NCBI GenBank assembly: GCA_965247425.1
Contig: OZ252023.1
Location: 3,410,001 to 3,474,000 of the forward strand
Direction of reading: 5' to 3'
From: CAZOZZ01 sp965247425
GTDB lineage: Bacteria > Acidobacteriota > Terriglobia > 20CM-2-55-15
DNA length: 64,000 nt
In this document: positions 15,824-24,468 of the stretch, one piece after another
Layout of the letters: each line of letters begins with the position of its first letter
Numbering within the stretch: position 1 is the first letter of the stretch
The notes under the pieces: model-generated
Told to the model about the DNA's origin: nothing
Seen by the model: the letters and a program-made list of their open reading frames with translations, nothing else
Database searches by the model: none
Translations under genes and position numbers: made by a program

Positions 15824-17747
15824 TTCCCAACTCCGCCGAAGCGTTCACTGCTGGAAACCGCACTATGAACGTACTACCTTCTCCCCGGACACTGTCGACA
15901 CGAATCGTTCCCTGGTGGGCTTCAACGACCTGACGAACCAGGCTCAACCCGAGCCCGTTGCCGTGGATTTGAGAATCCACCGATTCACGGCCTCGATAGA
16001 ACGGTTCGAAAATATTCTTTATCTCATCCACTCCAATGCCGATTCCGTGATCCTCGACCCGGATCTCCACCTGGGACCCCGCGTTCTCCTCGACGGCGAC
16101 CGCTGTGACCCGTGCCCACTGTTGAGAACCGCAGTACTTCATGGCATTGTTCAGCAAATTCGTAAACACCGACCGCAGTGCAGTGGGATCGGCCATGATG
16201 GCCGGAAGTTCGCGAGGGACGTTTTTGTCGAGAGAGAAGCCCTGCTCTTTCATCTGTGGCATGGAGTCGGCAATCGCGGCATCGATCAAACGATCCAGCG
16301 CAACCGGCCGCATCTCGTACCGCTGCTTTCCGGACTGCATCCCGGCAAAGTCCATCACCTGCTCCACCAGGGCCGACAATCGCCGCGCCTCGGTCCGTAT
16401 GACGGCACCGTAACGGCGGGCCTTCTCCGGATCGTCGATCAGGCCGTCTTCCAGGTTTTCGCCAGCCGAATTGATGACGGCGACGGGGGTTCTCAACTCG
16501 TGCGAAACATTGGCGACAAAATCCACCTGTTGCTGCGCCAGCCGCTGCGCCCGCTGGGTAGAAACGAGGATAAGAATCATGCTCGCACCCAGGGCCATCA
16601 GGACACCGAAACTGATCATCAGGTTCCGTAGCCGGGCGTCGTCGACAGCCGCCTCGAGAGATCCTGCACGATGCTGGGCTACGAGTTGCCACGCCGGGGT
16701 CGCGCTCGGTGAACCACCTAAAGACCGGATTTCGACGATCGTGCCGTCCCCCATCCCAGCCTGGCTCTCATTCACGAACTCGGTGGAAAACGTCAGGTCG
16801 GAACTTCTCCGGCCGATGATCGGTGGAATGGGCGGCCCCGAAGAGCGGATCCTGAAGCGTCTCTCGCTGGAGGAATCGAAAGCCCACATCAGATGGAGTT
16901 CCCGTTGGAGGTTGAAGATCGCGGAAGTGACATCCGGCGCCGAAATAACCTCGGCTTGCATGCCCGGATCGGATCCAAAGAACAGGTTCGTCGGGTCGTC
17001 GCGGGCCACGATCCCAACACGGTAGCTGGATCCGCTTCCATCCGAGAAGTGGCGCTCGATCAGTTCGGGTAAAAACTTGTCTTCGATGAAATCCCTGTCG
17101 AGCTTGATGAGGAGCCAGCCGGACAGTTGAAACCCACGCAGAATCTGGGAAATTCGGAGTTCATGAAGTTCGTCGGTCTCGAAATCGACTTGATTTCGCT
17201 CGATCTCGACACGGGGGACAACAATGACCAATGGATCTGCGATCAGGCGTTCGTCCAGCGCAAGAGAGAACCCTCCGGCGTTCGACATCCTGTTATAGGC
17301 ACGATGGTCGGCCAGGTGGGGCCGAACCGTGTCGAGCCCATCGGACCAGGTATCCGTCACGAAGCCGGACTGTTCTGGAACGAAACGCTGGAGGTGGTAG
17401 TCACTTCCAGCCGGCCGAACCCGGTAGACTGCCTCGATCAACTCCGGGTGAGGCGCAGCGTCCTTCCACAATCGGAAACTCTCGGCAAACCCCTCAGTCT
17501 CATCGAAACCACCATTCTCCATCGAGGACTCCAGGCCCGAGAACGCAAACAGAACCCTTGCCAGCTCCGTGTCGAATTCTTCGGTCAGTTTGTCGGCACT
17601 GATCTTCAGGTTCGACCGCATCCGCTCGTGCTCGTTCTCGCTGAGCCGCCCCAACCACTGATACTGAAACCAGGCAAGCAAAGGCAGCGACACCAGCAGA
17701 ACAATGGTCACGCCGAAAGCCAGTGACGGTTTCCGCAGGAAGTCCAT
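15816..17747 (-). CDS. Membrane sensor histidine kinase
   Basis: Sensor kinase of 643 aa, cognate to the downstream regulator. An N-terminal membrane helix (VTIVLLVSLPLLAWFQYQW) is followed by a large periplasmic sensor region (about 45-375) of no recognised family, and a second helix (ISFGVLMALGASMILILV). HisKA carries the H-box FVANVSHELRTPVAVI near residue 415. The ATPase has NLLNNAMKY, EDHGIGIG and GNGLGLSLV. The periplasmic signal is unknown. The closing remnant of another kinase of the same type is found near 46500. Confidence 0.92.
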   Translation of the reverse strand: MDFLRKPSLAFGVTIVLLVSLPLLAWFQYQWLGRLSENEHERMRSNLKISADKLTEEFDTELARVLFAFSGLESSMENGGFDETEGFAESFRLWKDAAPHPELIEAVYRVRPAGSDYHLQRFVPEQSGFVTDTWSDGLDTVRPHLADHRAYNRMSNAGGFSLALDERLIADPLVIVVPRVEIERNQVDFETDELHELRISQILRGFQLSGWLLIKLDRDFIEDKFLPELIERHFSDGSGSSYRVGIVARDDPTNLFFGSDPGMQAEVISAPDVTSAIFNLQRELHLMWAFDSSSERRFRIRSSGPPIPPIIGRRSSDLTFSTEFVNESQAGMGDGTIVEIRSLGGSPSATPAWQLVAQHRAGSLEAAVDDARLRNLMISFGVLMALGASMILILVSTQRAQRLAQQQVDFVANVSHELRTPVAVINSAGENLEDGLIDDPEKARRYGAVIRTEARRLSALVEQVMDFAGMQSGKQRYEMRPVALDRLIDAAIADSMPQMKEQGFSLDKNVPRELPAIMADPTALRSVFTNLLNNAMKYCGSQQWARVTAVAVEENAGSQVEIRVEDHGIGIGVDEIKNIFEPFYRGRESVDSQIHGNGLGLSLVRQVVEAHQGTIRVDSVRGEGSTFIVRFPAVNASAELGNV

Positions 17748-17835
17748 CCTTGAATTTTACCACCAGCCCATCCCTCACAACCGGTCGCCTGTGGAAATTT
17801 ACATTCTTAACAATGTGGTCTGGTGAGAGTTGGGG

Positions 17836-17937
17836 CCTCGACGCAGAGACGCAAAGACGCAGAGAGGGGATTTCTTTCGAAGAACGAGGCCGGTGAAGAC
17901 CCAGAACAAAAAGATCTCTGCGTCTCTGCGTCAAGAA
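17836..17937. repeat. Palindromic GCAGAGACGCAAAGACGCAGAG repeat, copy 2
   Basis: The left arm 17838-17864 (tandem GACGCAGA/GACGCAAA units) is inverted at 17914-17933. It fills the space between the kinase promoter region and the 3' end of the membrane-protein gene at 17972. The rest of 17748-17971 holds no gene. Confidence 0.7.
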
Positions 17938-17971
17938 CCCGCAGCGGTCAACCGGCTCTTCTGGAACCTGC

Positions 17972-18493
17972 CTACTCTTTGGGTTGGCTGGATTCAATGG
18001 CTTTGTGGAGTTCCACGACGTGGCGAGTGGGCAGGTTGAGGGGGTGGGTTTCACCATTTCGCATGTGGATTCGCAGGTGGGTCTCGCCACGGGACTCGGA
18101 GACAATTTCGATATCGGTGACGTTCCTGTAAAGGGCTTTGCGCAGGGCCAGACCGGCTTTGCCGGTCGTCACAAGATATTCGGGATAGAGACCGGCGAAT
18201 TGTCTCAGGAGCAGGACGAAGCCGAAGACGTAGATCACGCCTGTGATCAGGAACTCCATCCCGACTGTGAGGGGGTCTGAGGGTCCTCCGTAATAAACAC
18301 TCCGGATGAAGATCGTGACGTCCGCGGTGATCACTCCGATGATGGCGAAGTTTGCCGGGAGGGGCCATCTGTCGTGTGAAAGCACGAGCGGCGGGGGCAG
18401 GTTCAGAAGAAGACGAAGCACCCATGTCAGAGGAACCGTCGCTACCAGGACGGCGAACATCAGTGAGGTGACCCAGAACGGCATGTTACTCAC
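17972..18493 (-). CDS. Small integral membrane protein, function unknown
   Basis: 173 aa. Three or four hydrophobic helices lie in the first 110 residues (VTSLMFAVLVATVPLTWVL, FAIIGVITADVTIFI, FLITGVIYVFGFVLLL). A soluble C-terminal stretch resembles a short PH-like or bacterial Pleckstrin-type strand set (YRNVTDIEIVSESRGETHLR). I do not recognise the family. Its ATG overlaps the stop of the AddA-like gene as ATGA, so it is the last gene of the recombination operon. Whether it has a role there is unknown. Confidence 0.75.
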   Translation of the reverse strand: MSNMPFWVTSLMFAVLVATVPLTWVLRLLLNLPPPLVLSHDRWPLPANFAIIGVITADVTIFIRSVYYGGPSDPLTVGMEFLITGVIYVFGFVLLLRQFAGLYPEYLVTTGKAGLALRKALYRNVTDIEIVSESRGETHLRIHMRNGETHPLNLPTRHVVELHKAIESSQPKE

Positions 18494-21400
18494 ACTCCCC
18501 GATCCGAGACCCGACGTCGGGACTCGTCCCGGGCGTCGTCGGGAACCACATCAGGGCCCCAACAGGTCGAACGGAATCCACAGGAAATCCGGTCACAGTA
18601 GGACTCGGAGGCTCTGGGCCATTGATCTTCGGACAAACAGGATTGATACTGTCGGAACAGGGTCTCCAGCAGAGTTTCCGCCGCATCACGATCATACTCT
18701 CGCCCTCGGATCCGCCTCGGCTCCTTGAGAAACCAGAGTTCTCCTGTCGATGATCGAACGTCGAGGCTCTTCATTGCGGCCAGGGCGTAACACGTCATCT
18801 GGATCTGGTACGGATCGTCACTCCCCGGCTTCCACCGGGAGTATTTGTAGTCTATAACGCGGGGCCGCTTTGAAGGGACAAGAGCGTCGATCCGGCCACG
18901 AACGAAACAGTCGACTCCATCCACTTCCTGGTGAATGACAAAGGGCAACTCGCATTCCGGATCGGTCTCGACAAGATCCATCCACTCGGGAGAGTCGAAA
19001 AATCCGGCCAGGGCCTGAAGGTCGGACTGTTCGAGTTCCTCCGTATCGGGCGAAACCAATGTTTCAAGAATCCGGTGGGCCAGCGATCCCAGTTCTAGTT
19101 CCAGTCTGTTCGAGTCCCGGCCCGGTTCAGGAGTGTGCTCGATTTCCTTCCAATAGAACAGGCGCCGACACCCCGACAACATGGACAGTTGGGATGGTGT
19201 CAGTTCGAGAGAGGACGGCATGGCAGGAGTCGCAACTGGCAACTCCTCCTCACTCCCGGACTCGACTTCGGCCCGCATCACATCGGCTTCCGTCGAGTTG
19301 GAAAGGTCACCTGGACCGGAAGACCGACCGGCGACGACGGAAACGATCTTGATGGGGATCTCACTGGCGGGATCGGCGCCCACATTCTCGCCGGCCCTGG
19401 CGCGCTCGATGCCGCCGGGAACGATTGTCTTCACGACGGGCGTAATCCACCGCGACCACAAGCCGGGACGGGACGAAAAACCCTCTCCGAGTACCAGGCT
19501 CTTCCTGGCGCGAGTCATCGCCACGTAAAGGAGACGCTTTTCCTCCTCGTATTCCTGGTCCGATTCATGCGCTTTCGCCTCCAGGATCAGCGAGTGCGGC
19601 AACGCCTTGCGGTGAACCCCGTAGGCGGGCGCCATCAGCAGTCCCCACCGTTCACTTCGAAAGATTCGGTCCCCCTGCCCGGACCGGACGCCCCCGGCAA
19701 GGTTCGGCAGGACGACGGTATCGAATTCCAGGCCCTTGGCCTGGTGGACAGTCAGACACTGGACCACATCGTCTTCATGTCCCAGAATCTGGACCTCAGG
19801 TTCCCGGATGCTCGGATCGTGGACCCTGTTCCGAAGGTAACGGACGACGTCGTCGAGCGATGTCGTTCCCTGGCGGGCGAGATCTCTGGTGATCTCGATC
19901 AGTTTCCCGATGTTCGCGACGCGTTGGCGGCCGTTTCTCTGCGCCATCATGACGACATCGAAGTCGGTCTTACGAACGACGTCGGAGAGAATCTCCGCCG
20001 CGGTCGCCCGATCGCGCCGTTCAATCCACGGGCCGAAGACTTCAGGCAACGGGTCGGCGTCCGCATCACTCAACAGGTGTTCGAACGAATCTCCGATCAA
20101 CGCGGACATCCGGAGGATTGCGCGCGCCATCCGTTCGTGAGGTCGAACGACGTACTCAAGGGCGGCGATCAGATCCGACACTTCAGCCGCATCGTAAAAA
20201 CCAGTCCCCTGAACCACGTAGACAGGAATTCCTCTTTCTTCCAGTGCCCGAACATAGACGTCCATATGCGTCATGCTTCGGAACAGCATTCCCACCTCCC
20301 TCCAGCACGAAATCAGGTTCGAGGATTTCCTTTCCAGCAGCAATCGGGCTATGGCGCCCGCTTCTTCCCCTCGACCCTCTGAAGCGGTGGCGTCGTCACG
20401 GGCAGCAAGGAAAGTGATACCTCCGAACGCGACATCTGCGCCCGCACTGAGTTCGTCCCCGCCCGAAAAGGTGACGCGGTAGGACAAATCGACGTTGCCG
20501 GGCGTGACACCCTTTTTCCCTGCACCGTCGAGCATTCCCCTGGACACGGCGTTTGAGAAAGCGATCAGCGGCGCGGCGGACCGGAAGTTTTTCGACAGGT
20601 GTTGAACCTCGCCTTCGTCCCCGACGACCCGATCCGTCATTCGGAAGAACTCGGTAACTCGCGCGCGGCGGAATCGATAGATCGATTGTTTCGGGTCGCC
20701 GACCACAAGAAGTCTTCGCGGACCCAACCGGCCCGGATAGTGCGGATCCTCCCCGAGACAGGAGATGATCTGCGATTGCACGTCGTCTGTGTCCTGAAAC
20801 TCGTCAACAAGGATGGCGTCGAATCGATCGAGACAGGCCGCACGAACATGTTCGGAATCCCGCAACAGGTTCCGGGTCTCGAGCAATAAGTCATCGAAAT
20901 CCATCACGTTCGAAGACCGTTTCTGTTCATCGAAACGGCGCCGGCTCCGCTCGACCAGCGCGGAAAATGCCCTGGCATCGGCGACGCCTGCGATCTGGCC
21001 CACACGCGGCAACAGGGCCGACGGATCTTTCCTGTTCTTGAGAGGGTGGCGACGAGCACCGGTTCCGGACTTTATCGCGTCGGCTTGCCTGCCGATCGCC
21101 TCGGGAGAGCCGCCGTATTGCTCCAACTGGACCGACAACTCGTCCTTGATCTTACGGGCAATCGTTTCCTGGTCGCCGCAGCGCTTCTCCAGCCAGTCGT
21201 CGTCCACACCAAGGCTGTTGAGCCAGTAAATCGCCGCCGGGATGGCCTCGATCAGCCTGTCGAGCCCCAGGTCACCAAAAAGCCGACGCACACCTTCATT
21301 TCCCCCCACCAGGTCTTCACGGATCGTTTCGAATGCCGCCGCTCGACACAGTTCGATCCGGCTGTATTCATCCAGGATAGAGAACCCGGGATCGATTCGG

Positions 21401-21717
21401 GTCGCGACGCCATGCTCCCGAAGTATGGACCCGTAAAAGCCGTGAATCGTCTGGATTGGCGCCGCCGGTAAGACCGCCACAGTCCTCATCCATCGTGCCT
21501 GTTCGGATGGATCAAGTTTCGGTATCCGGTCGAAAATGGCACGACGAATGCGATCCCGCATCTCGGCCGCCGCCTTCTCGGTGAACGTCACCGCAACGAT
21601 CCGAACAGGATCGTGGCCCTCTTCGATCAAACTGAGAAACACCTCTACGAGCGCCCGGGTCTTACCCGTGCCTGCACTGGCAAGAACGACGGTGTTTCGA
21701 GTGAACTTGATGGTCAT
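18490..21717 (-). CDS. AddA-like UvrD helicase with C-terminal Fe-S-type nuclease
   Basis: Superfamily 1A helicase-nuclease of 1075 aa for double-strand-break resection. Walker A is VLASAGTGKT (residues 11-20), motif Ia VAVTFTEKAAAEMRDR, Walker B ILVDEFQDTDDVQ, motif III LLVVGDPKQSIYRFR, and the late motifs are LTVHQAKGLEFDTVVLP and LLYVAMTRARKSLVLG. The C-terminal PD-(D/E)XK nuclease has AHRIL, GRIDAL, VIDYKYS and QIQMTCYAL. It is framed by one Cys (SGCRRLFYW) and a C-x4-C-x5-C cluster (CDRISCGFRSTC), the pattern of Fe-S-stapled nucleases such as AddB and Cas4. It starts 6 bp after the AddB-like gene. Confidence 0.88.
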   Translation of the reverse strand: MTIKFTRNTVVLASAGTGKTRALVEVFLSLIEEGHDPVRIVAVTFTEKAAAEMRDRIRRAIFDRIPKLDPSEQARWMRTVAVLPAAPIQTIHGFYGSILREHGVATRIDPGFSILDEYSRIELCRAAAFETIREDLVGGNEGVRRLFGDLGLDRLIEAIPAAIYWLNSLGVDDDWLEKRCGDQETIARKIKDELSVQLEQYGGSPEAIGRQADAIKSGTGARRHPLKNRKDPSALLPRVGQIAGVADARAFSALVERSRRRFDEQKRSSNVMDFDDLLLETRNLLRDSEHVRAACLDRFDAILVDEFQDTDDVQSQIISCLGEDPHYPGRLGPRRLLVVGDPKQSIYRFRRARVTEFFRMTDRVVGDEGEVQHLSKNFRSAAPLIAFSNAVSRGMLDGAGKKGVTPGNVDLSYRVTFSGGDELSAGADVAFGGITFLAARDDATASEGRGEEAGAIARLLLERKSSNLISCWREVGMLFRSMTHMDVYVRALEERGIPVYVVQGTGFYDAAEVSDLIAALEYVVRPHERMARAILRMSALIGDSFEHLLSDADADPLPEVFGPWIERRDRATAAEILSDVVRKTDFDVVMMAQRNGRQRVANIGKLIEITRDLARQGTTSLDDVVRYLRNRVHDPSIREPEVQILGHEDDVVQCLTVHQAKGLEFDTVVLPNLAGGVRSGQGDRIFRSERWGLLMAPAYGVHRKALPHSLILEAKAHESDQEYEEEKRLLYVAMTRARKSLVLGEGFSSRPGLWSRWITPVVKTIVPGGIERARAGENVGADPASEIPIKIVSVVAGRSSGPGDLSNSTEADVMRAEVESGSEEELPVATPAMPSSLELTPSQLSMLSGCRRLFYWKEIEHTPEPGRDSNRLELELGSLAHRILETLVSPDTEELEQSDLQALAGFFDSPEWMDLVETDPECELPFVIHQEVDGVDCFVRGRIDALVPSKRPRVIDYKYSRWKPGSDDPYQIQMTCYALAAMKSLDVRSSTGELWFLKEPRRIRGREYDRDAAETLLETLFRQYQSCLSEDQWPRASESYCDRISCGFRSTCWGPDVVPDDARDESRRRVSDRGV

Positions 21718-21723
21718 GGTTAG

Positions 21724-24468
21724 CTAGTCCACATACAACCTGCACAGTCGTCGAAAGTCGCATGATGGGCAGGCTTGCGGATCGTCCGGCGCTGGTTGGA
21801 ACCGGCCGGCCCGAACGGTCTGGAGTTGGCGATCGATCTCCGACATCGTTGCCCGGAGCCCTTCCTCCGTGTATGCGGTCGCGACCGAAGGGGCCTCGGG
21901 GGTTCGAAGGAGCAGATATCGTCCTTCCAACACCGTGTCCCCGGACGCTTCCCCGCCTCGCTGCCCGAAAACCTCTCGGGCCAGAAAGACATAGATGTCG
22001 AGTTGGTTCCGACCCGGTCCTTTGTTCAGGTAATCGCCGCCCGCGGAATATTTGAAGTCGTCGACGCGGATTCCGTCGACCAGTTCCCCGCTCCGGTGCA
22101 CACTGACATGATCCGGTCGGCCGGCAAGCCTGAAATCTGAAACCGCGACGGCGGGAAACGGACGCTCCAGAAATTCGACCACTGTTTCGTAGCCGCTCCT
22201 GGCATCCTCCACGGCAAATTCCAGGTAGGCATCCAACGCCCGCACGAGTTGTTCCCTCCGGATCGGCCAGGTTGCCGGATCGAAGAGAGTGGTCGGTCCC
22301 TGCCGGTCGATGTCCACGTCTGCCAGGTTTTGATGGACTACTTTCCGCATCCTGTTGCGGGCCGCGTCGATGGACGCCGGGACAGGCGTGCTGTGAAAGT
22401 CGCGAAGTATCTGATGTGCCAGGATGCCGATCTCACGGATAGGTATATCCAACCCCGGCTCCTCTTGACTTTCCAGGCCGAGTGGGTGCCTCGCAAAGAA
22501 GACGAACGGGCAACGTTCGAGCGCGGCAATCTGACTGGGATGCCATGCCACTCCAACCGGGACTTCGCCAACTCCCACATTCGCCCTGTGGACTCCCTTC
22601 CCTTCGGCAACCACTCGACGCATGATGTCGTGTCCCAGCAGTTCCCTGCCTCGATCGGCATCCTGACTTCCCCGCCTCCAGCCGTCGGCGAGGGCTCGAA
22701 GCCGTCCTGCATGGTCGAGGGGCGCGAGTCCGGACGGAAGACGTTCGATGACAGAGGTTCGGTAGTGCCGGTCGATCTCCCGAATATAGATGGATGGATA
22801 CAACGGGTCCCCGGCGAGATTCATGCGGGGATACGTCAGGGTCACCAACGGCGCGGAGTCCAGCACCATGAACAGGTACAATGGCTCGCGCCGGTTACGA
22901 TCGCGGCCGCTCATCAGCCTTCGGGGCCGCAACCCTTCATTGATGCTCTTGACGGTCGCATCATCCAGAAGCGGGTTCAGCCAGCCGGGAGCCGGGAATC
23001 GGCCGTCGCCCAGGCCCGGAGCGAACAGCGCCCGGAAACTCCGGTAGCCCAGCACGTGCGGACCCGCGATCGCCACGCGCCCCGCGCCGGGTGTGACACG
23101 ACTTTTGACGAGCCGTCCCACACGGCGCAACCCGGCGGTCGCGGAAGCGATCCCGCGAAAATCTTCGAAAGACACGCAACCGACAATCCGATCCACGCCT
23201 GCCAGTGCCTCGACCAGTGAGTCCCAGGCTTCCGCGTCTCGGGACGTCAATGAATCCGGAGCCTTCAGGCGATCGAGAAAGCCTCGAACCGTATCCTCTG
23301 AACCTTCCAGCGAGTCCAGCAGTGCTTCGAACCGCAAGAACTCCTGGCCGAGGGGAATGTTCTTTCGCGCGGCCAGCGCCGAGGCTTCGATCCGGCTCCG
23401 GTCGACGTATCCCAGATCCGACAGCACGCCGGAAACGTCCTCGTCCGGCGATAACCGAGGCTCGTAATACGCACTCGACAACGCGCGCGCGAACTCGAGC
23501 CGCGAGCGGGCTCCGGTCACCAGGTCGAGAACGTGGAGCCAATACTTGATAAACGGGATTCGAAGCAGCGGCAGACCGGTCGGAAAGACGTGCGGGATGT
23601 GGTAGCGGGAAAAAACATACTCGATCATCTCGCCGTAGTCTTCGAGATGCCGGACGACGACAAGGATGTCCGCCGCCGCCATTCCACCATCGAGCAACCG
23701 GCGAATGCGGCGGCCGATATACTCGATCTCGTCGTAGCGTCCCGCGGCTTCGATAACCTGAAGGCCCGGGTCAGGTTCGAGAGGATCGGCAGGTTCGTAC
23801 TCGAACAACCGTTCAAGAAGCGGGCGGTCTCCCTGGGGCCGACGGCAGAAGTCGGGTACCGTTCGCTCCGCCAATTCGTCTTCGAAGATAAAACGCTCCC
23901 AGGTCCGTTCGGCGAACTGGGTCGGACGAATGTTGGTCGTGGAATTGAACATCACGACCGTGCCCCCGTCGGGAACCCTCCCGAGCAACCGCGAAACCAG
24001 GGCGAACTCGGCGTTGTTCAGATCGTAGAGGGCGTAAAGGATAACGCGGCCGAACCGACCCACCCATGCCGCGTCGACATGGTCCGCGGCCCGGGTGAAC
24101 AAGTCATTCGGATCGACCAGGCCCAGACCCTCGAGCAGGTCGTCATAGGCCCCGAGCAGGTCCGCCAGGAAATCCTGCCCTGCTCGTCGAAGATCCGCGC
24201 TTCCGATCCGGGCACCCTTCAGGTCCGAAAGCGCGTCGGCGGCGTATCCGACGATACCGGCAATGTCCGGGGCCCGGAGACCGCCGAGCGCTCTTTCGGC
24301 CAGGACCAGCCGCTCGGACGGAGATGCCTCTTCGAGGCTCGGTACGAGCCGATGGGCAACCTCCCGGAGGGTGAACATGTTCACGCCCAGAACCGCACCG
24401 TTCGCCCGAGCGTCCGCCCTCAGGTCGTGCTGCTTGTCTTCGGTGTTTCGGTAAATTCGCAGATCCAT
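21724..24468 (-). CDS. AddB-like inactive helicase with Fe-S-type nuclease
   Basis: 914 aa. The long N-terminal region has helicase-like relics (RVILYALYDLNNAEFALVSR, ADILVVVRHLEDYGEMIEYV) but no Walker A, as in RexB-type subunits. The C-terminal nuclease begins at HPSQIAALERCPFVFFARH and has AHQIL, GRPDHV, RVDDFKYS and NQLDIYVFLA. It ends with C-x2-C-x5-C (CPSCDFRRLC), giving four cysteines for a predicted iron-sulfur cluster. Partner of the AddA-like protein. Its ATG lies 49 bp inside the 3' end of the Dna2-like gene, indicating tight coupling. The N-terminal residues fit the family, so the overlap is probably real. Confidence 0.82.
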   Translation of the reverse strand: MDLRIYRNTEDKQHDLRADARANGAVLGVNMFTLREVAHRLVPSLEEASPSERLVLAERALGGLRAPDIAGIVGYAADALSDLKGARIGSADLRRAGQDFLADLLGAYDDLLEGLGLVDPNDLFTRAADHVDAAWVGRFGRVILYALYDLNNAEFALVSRLLGRVPDGGTVVMFNSTTNIRPTQFAERTWERFIFEDELAERTVPDFCRRPQGDRPLLERLFEYEPADPLEPDPGLQVIEAAGRYDEIEYIGRRIRRLLDGGMAAADILVVVRHLEDYGEMIEYVFSRYHIPHVFPTGLPLLRIPFIKYWLHVLDLVTGARSRLEFARALSSAYYEPRLSPDEDVSGVLSDLGYVDRSRIEASALAARKNIPLGQEFLRFEALLDSLEGSEDTVRGFLDRLKAPDSLTSRDAEAWDSLVEALAGVDRIVGCVSFEDFRGIASATAGLRRVGRLVKSRVTPGAGRVAIAGPHVLGYRSFRALFAPGLGDGRFPAPGWLNPLLDDATVKSINEGLRPRRLMSGRDRNRREPLYLFMVLDSAPLVTLTYPRMNLAGDPLYPSIYIREIDRHYRTSVIERLPSGLAPLDHAGRLRALADGWRRGSQDADRGRELLGHDIMRRVVAEGKGVHRANVGVGEVPVGVAWHPSQIAALERCPFVFFARHPLGLESQEEPGLDIPIREIGILAHQILRDFHSTPVPASIDAARNRMRKVVHQNLADVDIDRQGPTTLFDPATWPIRREQLVRALDAYLEFAVEDARSGYETVVEFLERPFPAVAVSDFRLAGRPDHVSVHRSGELVDGIRVDDFKYSAGGDYLNKGPGRNQLDIYVFLAREVFGQRGGEASGDTVLEGRYLLLRTPEAPSVATAYTEEGLRATMSEIDRQLQTVRAGRFQPAPDDPQACPSCDFRRLCRLYVD

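Noticed and set aside
19135..20382. 415-codon plus-strand frame opposite the AddA-like gene
   Set aside because: Lies entirely antisense to a gene with all helicase motifs; composition is that of a complementary-strand shadow and there is no ribosome site.
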